55,583 nucleotides of DNA. It comes from Bacteriovoracaceae bacterium UBA6200. Its GTDB lineage: Bacteria; Bdellovibrionota; Bacteriovoracia; Bacteriovoracales; Bacteriovoracaceae. Both the position numbers and the translations under genes were made by a program. The stretch is from assembly GCA_002422605.1 (NCBI GenBank), contig DISW01000007.1, positions 1-55,583 on the forward strand, given 5' to 3'. A model generated the notes under the pieces. That model did not search any database. It was not told the DNA's origin and worked only from the letters and a program-made list of their open reading frames with translations. Each line of letters begins with the position of its first letter. Within the stretch, counting starts at the first letter, position 1. Below are positions 51,670 to 55,583 of the stretch, piece after piece.

Positions 51670-53075
51670 TGAATGTTCCTCTCTGAGATCGTTTCTTCCG
51701 AAGGAAAAAAGTGTTCTGTCTTATCCCATTCGATCTTGTCTTGTTTATTATCTTTCTTAGCGGCGTCGAATTGCCTGATGGCACGTATGGCCGCAGTTCC
51801 ATTGATGACGCTAGCAAGGGCCAGCCTTGGGACAGTAAGGAAACCATGTCGAATTCCATAAAGTTGAGCCGTAAAACGTAGACGCTGAAGAAGCCTCAAA
51901 CCAAACAAAACGAGGTTAAGGACCATCAGATTCATGATGAGTTTATTGTTTGAGATCCTTGCAAAGACTTCAGGACTAAAAGTTGTCGCCAATAAGGAAA
52001 TGATAACCACGGCCCATGCTACAAAAACTAAGGGGTTTGCCCATAATGCTTTTCGATCGCGCCACACGCCATACCGGGCCATGAGATTTTTCCAACTAAA
52101 GGATTGCATCGGTGAAGAATAATTTCCCCAACGAAGCATGGTTTGCAAACCAATGCCGGTAGTCCAACGAGTTTTTTGTCTTATGCTTCTCCCAAAATCG
52201 GCGGGGAAATATTCTCTGGTTGCAACCACATCGCCTTTTGGATCGAGGAGCAACATGAACTTTTGCTTTCCACCGAGCCTGGCAATCTTCATTGAGACTT
52301 CATAGTCTTCCGTTAGATTGCCTTCTTCAAACCAGTGCCCAAATCTACGGGCAAGGACATCCATAATCCGATAAGAAAAGAAGGTTCCAACTCCCGCACT
52401 GGGAATAGGCATTCTGAGTTTTTCACGGACAGGAATTTCTCTTAAATGAATATCAGAAAACTCATCCAGATAGGTTCCTGCAACCCATTCTTTCGTTGAA
52501 ACAGGTAATGAGAATATTGGCACCTGAATGAAGTCGATGTCTTCATCCTGTGCGTTGATTGCTTTAAAAGAAAGAGGGTGAATAACATCTTCAGCATCAT
52601 GAATGGCTATAAAGCGTGGAATCCATGGTTCTTCTCCATTTCTCTCGGCCCTATTGATCCCTTCTCTCATGATCTCTAAAATGCAGTTTAAACATTGAGC
52701 TTTAGACGTTGGACCTGGCAAAGGGTTTACTACGACTGTTATCTTTTGTGGATAGAGCTCCTGCATCCGAAGAGCGATAGAAGTTGTTTTTTCATCATTT
52801 GGATAGACACCAATAAACCAATGAAAGTTTTCATACTTGATGCGTTTTAAATTTGTTTTAACCATCATTTCCAGAACATCATATTCCTGCCAAGCAGGAA
52901 TCATGACGGCAATTGGATCTTCTTCTTTTTGATTCCACTCTTGCCATTTTGATTCGGAAATCTTTAACGGGCGTAGACGAAAGACCGCGTGAACAATATC
53001 GAGAATAAGATCATCAAGTGAACCAAACAGGAAAATAAAACAGAGCAGAAGAATACTTGTTTCAAAAAGATTCAT
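51666..53075 (-). CDS. NfrB-like membrane glycosyltransferase (family 2)
   Basis: A processive GT-2 enzyme of 469 aa. Helices at about 5-30 and 348-395 flank a catalytic domain with IPAWQEYD, VYPNDE, PGPTSKAQCLN (characteristic of NfrB), HDAEDVIHP (D160 and D163), TEDYE (255-259) and QKTRW (300-304), the D-D-TED-QxxRW set of polymerising synthases. E. coli NfrB (about 745 aa) continues into an MshEN domain that binds c-di-GMP; here the chain ends about 65 residues after the last helix, so that control is absent or on another protein. It begins the operon with a weak Shine-Dalgarno; the divergent gene codes for an outer-membrane protein. Confidence 0.88.
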   Translation of the reverse strand: MNLFETSILLLCFIFLFGSLDDLILDIVHAVFRLRPLKISESKWQEWNQKEEDPIAVMIPAWQEYDVLEMMVKTNLKRIKYENFHWFIGVYPNDEKTTSIALRMQELYPQKITVVVNPLPGPTSKAQCLNCILEIMREGINRAERNGEEPWIPRFIAIHDAEDVIHPLSFKAINAQDEDIDFIQVPIFSLPVSTKEWVAGTYLDEFSDIHLREIPVREKLRMPIPSAGVGTFFSYRIMDVLARRFGHWFEEGNLTEDYEVSMKIARLGGKQKFMLLLDPKGDVVATREYFPADFGRSIRQKTRWTTGIGLQTMLRWGNYSSPMQSFSWKNLMARYGVWRDRKALWANPLVFVAWAVVIISLLATTFSPEVFARISNNKLIMNLMVLNLVLFGLRLLQRLRFTAQLYGIRHGFLTVPRLALASVINGTAAIRAIRQFDAAKKDNKQDKIEWDKTEHFFPSEETISERNIQ

Positions 53076-53157
53076 AAGATTTATGTTCCCAATTAGTTTT
53101 AAAAAAAGATAAACGAGTATCCGAGTTAATTCGTGCGTTTTTCTAACAGAGGGTTAC

Positions 53158-53907
53158 ATGAATATAAAGCGTATCTTTTTTAATCTTTTCTTAAGAACCT
53201 TCATCACTCTCTTATACTGTGGTGTAGCTAACGCAGCCGACTGGCAAAGGGAGTTCTACTCTCAAAATGTCTATCTTCATAAGTACAAGAACCTGGTTAC
53301 TCAGAACCTCTTAACGATTTCTAAAGATACAGGTTCCCTTGAAACATATGGAGGAGTCTGGTTCGAACATGATGATAAAACCGATGCAAAAGAAAGTTAT
53401 GTTGACGCACAAGTTTCTCCGCTTGCAGGTATTCGATCAAAAGTTTTTGGAAATGAATGGATGTATTCGAGGGGCTTTATTGAAACTCGTTTAGTTCATC
53501 GAACGAAACCATTTCCCAATGAAAGAGTTCGAACAACATACGAAGCACGTGGAGGAATTGTAGGCTATGGATTAAAGTTGTGGGACAGTCCTTTCTTTCT
53601 TGAGAATTATTACTCGCTTTTTTATACGAGACTTTATGGTGAACGAATTATTTTTCAAGGGTGGGCCCGACAAGGCCTTCGCTTCTTTAAGTATTTTGAA
53701 ATTTTAAATGAGTTCTTTGTTGATACTTTTGACTTAACAAGAGATTCCGATGCCTCTTACGATCTTCGACCTGGTGTTCGTTTTCGTTATGATTTCAAGG
53801 GAGGTAGTTTTCAACTAATCCATCAAAGACTTCATCACTTTAGTAATTTAAATTTCTCCGGCAGAAATGAATCGAGATCAACTGCAGTGTTGGGTTACTA
53901 TTGGTAG
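53158..53907 (+). CDS. Outer-membrane beta-barrel protein, possibly NfrA C-terminal-like
   Basis: A 249-aa exported protein. A signal peptide runs to about residue 27 (CGVANA, cut before ADW). The rest is beta-strand rich with aromatic girdles and Gly/Asp turns: LETYGGVWFEHDD, YVDAQVSPLAGIRSK, GFIETRLVHRTK, YGLKLWDSPFFLENYY, YSLFYTRLYGERIIFQGWARQG, and LGYYW at the end. A C-terminal aromatic residue is typical of barrels. It is divergent from the NfrB-like operon by 82 bases. The C-terminal domain of NfrA is a similar barrel-forming export part, so this may be the glycan exit pore; this is inference and needs a profile search. AGAGGG precedes the start. Confidence 0.65.
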   Translation: MNIKRIFFNLFLRTFITLLYCGVANAADWQREFYSQNVYLHKYKNLVTQNLLTISKDTGSLETYGGVWFEHDDKTDAKESYVDAQVSPLAGIRSKVFGNEWMYSRGFIETRLVHRTKPFPNERVRTTYEARGGIVGYGLKLWDSPFFLENYYSLFYTRLYGERIIFQGWARQGLRFFKYFEILNEFFVDTFDLTRDSDASYDLRPGVRFRYDFKGGSFQLIHQRLHHFSNLNFSGRNESRSTAVLGYYW

Positions 53908-53981
53908 AATCCCTGATCCATGTCATACTATTTGAAGCTTTTTAAGTTGATAATAACTAAAAGTCTTACAAAGGATTGATC

Positions 53982-54446
53982 ATGGAATTTAGTAAAGTCG
54001 CAGTGGCCCTCGATATGGACGTAAGTACTATCGAAACTTTATCACAAATTAAAAAATTAAATATTCCAACAAACACTGAAATCCATTTGGTTTATATTTT
54101 TGAATATGCAGCTGGATCATTTGATTTCAATATTGTAATTCCTCCTTCTCCAGATGATTTGGATAAAATCCAATTGATCATGGCCGAAAAAATGGAAGCT
54201 TTGAAACCAAACTTTGGACTTGAAAATCACACTAAAGTTATCTGCAAATGCATCGTCTCAGGAAATGCTAAACAAGAATTTTTAAATTATGCGGATTCAA
54301 TTCAAGCTGACTTGATTATCGCGGCTTCCAAAGAAAGAAGAGGATTCCTCGGTCTTTTTGAAAGTTCTTTTACAAGCTTTCTTAATAAATTCAGCCGCGC
54401 CAATATTGTTGTATTGAGACCTAGCTCTGTTTACAACGTTGGTTAA
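53982..54446 (+). CDS. Universal stress protein (UspA family)
   Basis: A 154-aa soluble protein with the UspA fold: strands KVAVALDMD and IHLVYIFEY, then a late DLIIAASKERRGFLGLFESSFTSFL and ANIVVLRP. The ATP-binding motif of typical UspA proteins (G-x2-G-x9-G-S/T-V) is not intact here; the loop reads RRGFLGLFESS, so ATP binding is doubtful. I start at ATG 53982, six bases after AAGGA; a TTG two codons earlier is weaker. It ends directly next to the Ndh gene on the other strand (no bases between), so the transcripts converge. A stress or respiration-linked role is inference from family. Confidence 0.85.
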   Translation: MEFSKVAVALDMDVSTIETLSQIKKLNIPTNTEIHLVYIFEYAAGSFDFNIVIPPSPDDLDKIQLIMAEKMEALKPNFGLENHTKVICKCIVSGNAKQEFLNYADSIQADLIIAASKERRGFLGLFESSFTSFLNKFSRANIVVLRPSSVYNVG

Positions 54447-55583
54447 TTAATCTTTCTCAACTATGAGTCTGGCACCACGTCTATAAGTGAGGTAAGTCCA
54501 GGCCCATTGGAAAAGCACAAATATTTTATTCTTAAATCCAATCAGATAGTAAATATGCACAATTAGCCAGGCGAGCCAGGCCACGAATCCAGAAAAACTT
54601 AAACCTTTATACATGGCCACCGCTCTGGATCTTCCAATCGTCGCCATTTGTCCTTTATCAACATACTTGAATCGCTCAAACTTCCCACGATTAATAAGAA
54701 CTTTGTTAATGTGTTTCGCCACAAATCGGCCTTGTTGCATGGCCACAGGAGCAAGACCTGGAAGGGGAGCGTTGTTCTCGCCCCACTTGTAATGCGCCTG
54801 ATCGCCTATGACAAAGATCTCAGGGTGTCCTGGGATGGTGAGATCTTCTTTGACGATAATTCTTCCCTGGCGATCGAGTTCAACGCCAAGTGTTTTATTT
54901 AAAGGGTTAGCGGCCACACCTGCGGCCCAAAGAATTGTATCTGATTCAATGAATTCATCACCTGCCTGAATGCCTTTTTCATTGATCGCAGAAACTTTAG
55001 TATTAACTCTGACCTCAACTCCTAATTGACCTAGTTCCCTGACTGCTTCATCTGATAATTCAGGAGTCATAGAGGGGAGAATTCTTGGTCCCGCTTCGAT
55101 GAGAATGATTTTTGTTTCATGAGTACGAATATGGTTAAAGTCTTTTAGAATCGTATAGCGAGTAATTTCACCTAACGTTCCGGCGAGTTCTACTCCAGTT
55201 GGTCCGCCACCTACAATAACAAATGTGCGATACATGGCCTTAGCCTCAGGATAGTTTTCCCTTTCTGCTTTTTCAAAGGCGAGGAAGACTCGTCGTCTGA
55301 TCTCTGTTGCCTGAGGAATCGTTTTAAGACCAGGAGCGAAGGGTTCCCACTGAGGTGAATTGAAATAAGTATAAGTGGAGCCGCAAGCGAGAATCAAATA
55401 GTCATACGGAACTTTATTCATCTCAGTAGATATCCACTTTTCATCTTTATTTATTTCATTCACAGTTCCCAGTAGAATATCTACATTGGAATGACCTGCC
55501 AGAAGGGCCCGAAGAGGATAGGCTATTTCCGCGGGTGACAGACCCGCCATGGCCACTTGATACAAAAGGGGTTGGAAGAGATG
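54447..55583 (-). CDS. ndh: Type II NADH:quinone oxidoreductase (N-terminus beyond window)
   Basis: A peripheral membrane flavoprotein that oxidises NADH and passes electrons to quinone without pumping protons. The 5' end is outside: the reading frame is open to the last base, and its first residues (HLFQPLLYQVAMAGLSP) are an interior part of NDH-2. The FAD site is lost with the N-terminus. Seen are the NADH-binding VIVGGGPTGVELAG near the middle, ILWAAGVAANPL, VIGDQAHY, and the C-terminal QQGRFVAKHIN and hydrophobic anchor region (FVAWLAWLIVHIYYLIGFKN), which holds the protein at the membrane. 378 codons are visible, so about 30-60 residues are missing. No co-transcribed partner is visible. 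Confidence 0.94.
   Translation of the reverse strand, partial: HLFQPLLYQVAMAGLSPAEIAYPLRALLAGHSNVDILLGTVNEINKDEKWISTEMNKVPYDYLILACGSTYTYFNSPQWEPFAPGLKTIPQATEIRRRVFLAFEKAERENYPEAKAMYRTFVIVGGGPTGVELAGTLGEITRYTILKDFNHIRTHETKIILIEAGPRILPSMTPELSDEAVRELGQLGVEVRVNTKVSAINEKGIQAGDEFIESDTILWAAGVAANPLNKTLGVELDRQGRIIVKEDLTIPGHPEIFVIGDQAHYKWGENNAPLPGLAPVAMQQGRFVAKHINKVLINRGKFERFKYVDKGQMATIGRSRAVAMYKGLSFSGFVAWLAWLIVHIYYLIGFKNKIFVLFQWAWTYLTYRRGARLIVEKD

Noticed and set aside
51666..53075. Cellulose or PNAG synthase
   Set aside because: It has the common GT2 motifs, but the PGPTSKAQCLN block and HDAED context point to NfrB; no BcsB, BcsC or PgaA relatives are adjacent.
1..55583. Insertion sequence, prophage, integron or toxin-antitoxin module
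   Set aside because: No transposase, integrase or phage structural gene pattern was found; the tRNA gene has no adjacent integrase or duplicated 3' end.

Overview
The window looks like chromosomal DNA of a Gram-negative bacterium of moderate-to-low GC. I read it as probably Bdellovibrionota (Bacteriovoracales-like), but this is inference from gene content and style. The signs are many secreted proteins and lipoproteins with classical signal peptides, a PhaR-type regulator next to ArsA-like ATPases, HD-GYP signalling, a secreted nuclease with a surface 5'-nucleotidase, a nucleotide-carrier-like membrane protein, peptide uptake, and very tight gene packing. There is no 16S rRNA gene to settle it. 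I see no insertion sequence, prophage, integrase or CRISPR array.

Layout. 1-4342: end of a repeat-bearing secreted protein, a DtxR-like regulator coupled to a nucleotide-antiporter-like carrier, and a Dcp-type peptidase. 4419-8775: a PAS/GAF histidine kinase, a secreted DNA/RNA endonuclease with a long hairpin over its start codon, and a lipoprotein 5'-nucleotidase. 8880-13756: feoAB, a hotdog-fold protein, a nitronate monooxygenase and a secreted M28 aminopeptidase. 13773-18964: a Suv3-like RNA helicase with a zinc ribbon and RG-rich tail, overlapping a DUF455 ferritin-like gene and an ATP-grasp-like gene, then a class II aldolase. 19051-22806: an acidic single-pass membrane protein, an HD-GYP phosphodiesterase, a decayed SpoIIE-type phosphatase and a secreted protein. 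22838-28188 (minus): a probable operon of PhaR-like regulator, beta-barrel, two ArsA-like ATPases, GshA and a transsulfuration enzyme. 28583-36550: TPR and LolB-like lipoproteins, then a complete oligopeptide ABC importer with fused ATPases. 36522-41952: a sodium:solute symporter and a degenerate HD-GYP protein coupled to a large coiled-coil protein. 42013-44337: tRNA-Leu(UAG), a secreted protein paired with a secreted HExxH protein, and a P-loop protein. 44366-53907: a polysaccharide locus. 53982-55583: a universal stress protein and type II NADH dehydrogenase (cut by the window edge).

How the genes may work together. Secreted nuclease, 5'-nucleotidase, aminopeptidase, Dcp-type peptidase, Opp importer and nucleotide carrier would suit an organism that lives on macromolecules released from other cells. 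The most notable block is the six-gene minus-strand operon 53075-44366 plus the divergent outer-membrane gene at 53158. It combines an NfrB-like glycosyltransferase, a UDP-GlcNAc 2-epimerase (WecB), a GH113-like hydrolase, a DUF2334 deacetylase-like protein and two unknown secreted proteins. This resembles an expanded version of the NfrA/NfrB/WecB ManNAc-glycan pathway (the phage N4 receptor system of E. coli), but the synthase lacks the C-terminal c-di-GMP-binding domain. Several gene pairs overlap tail to tail inside coding sequence.
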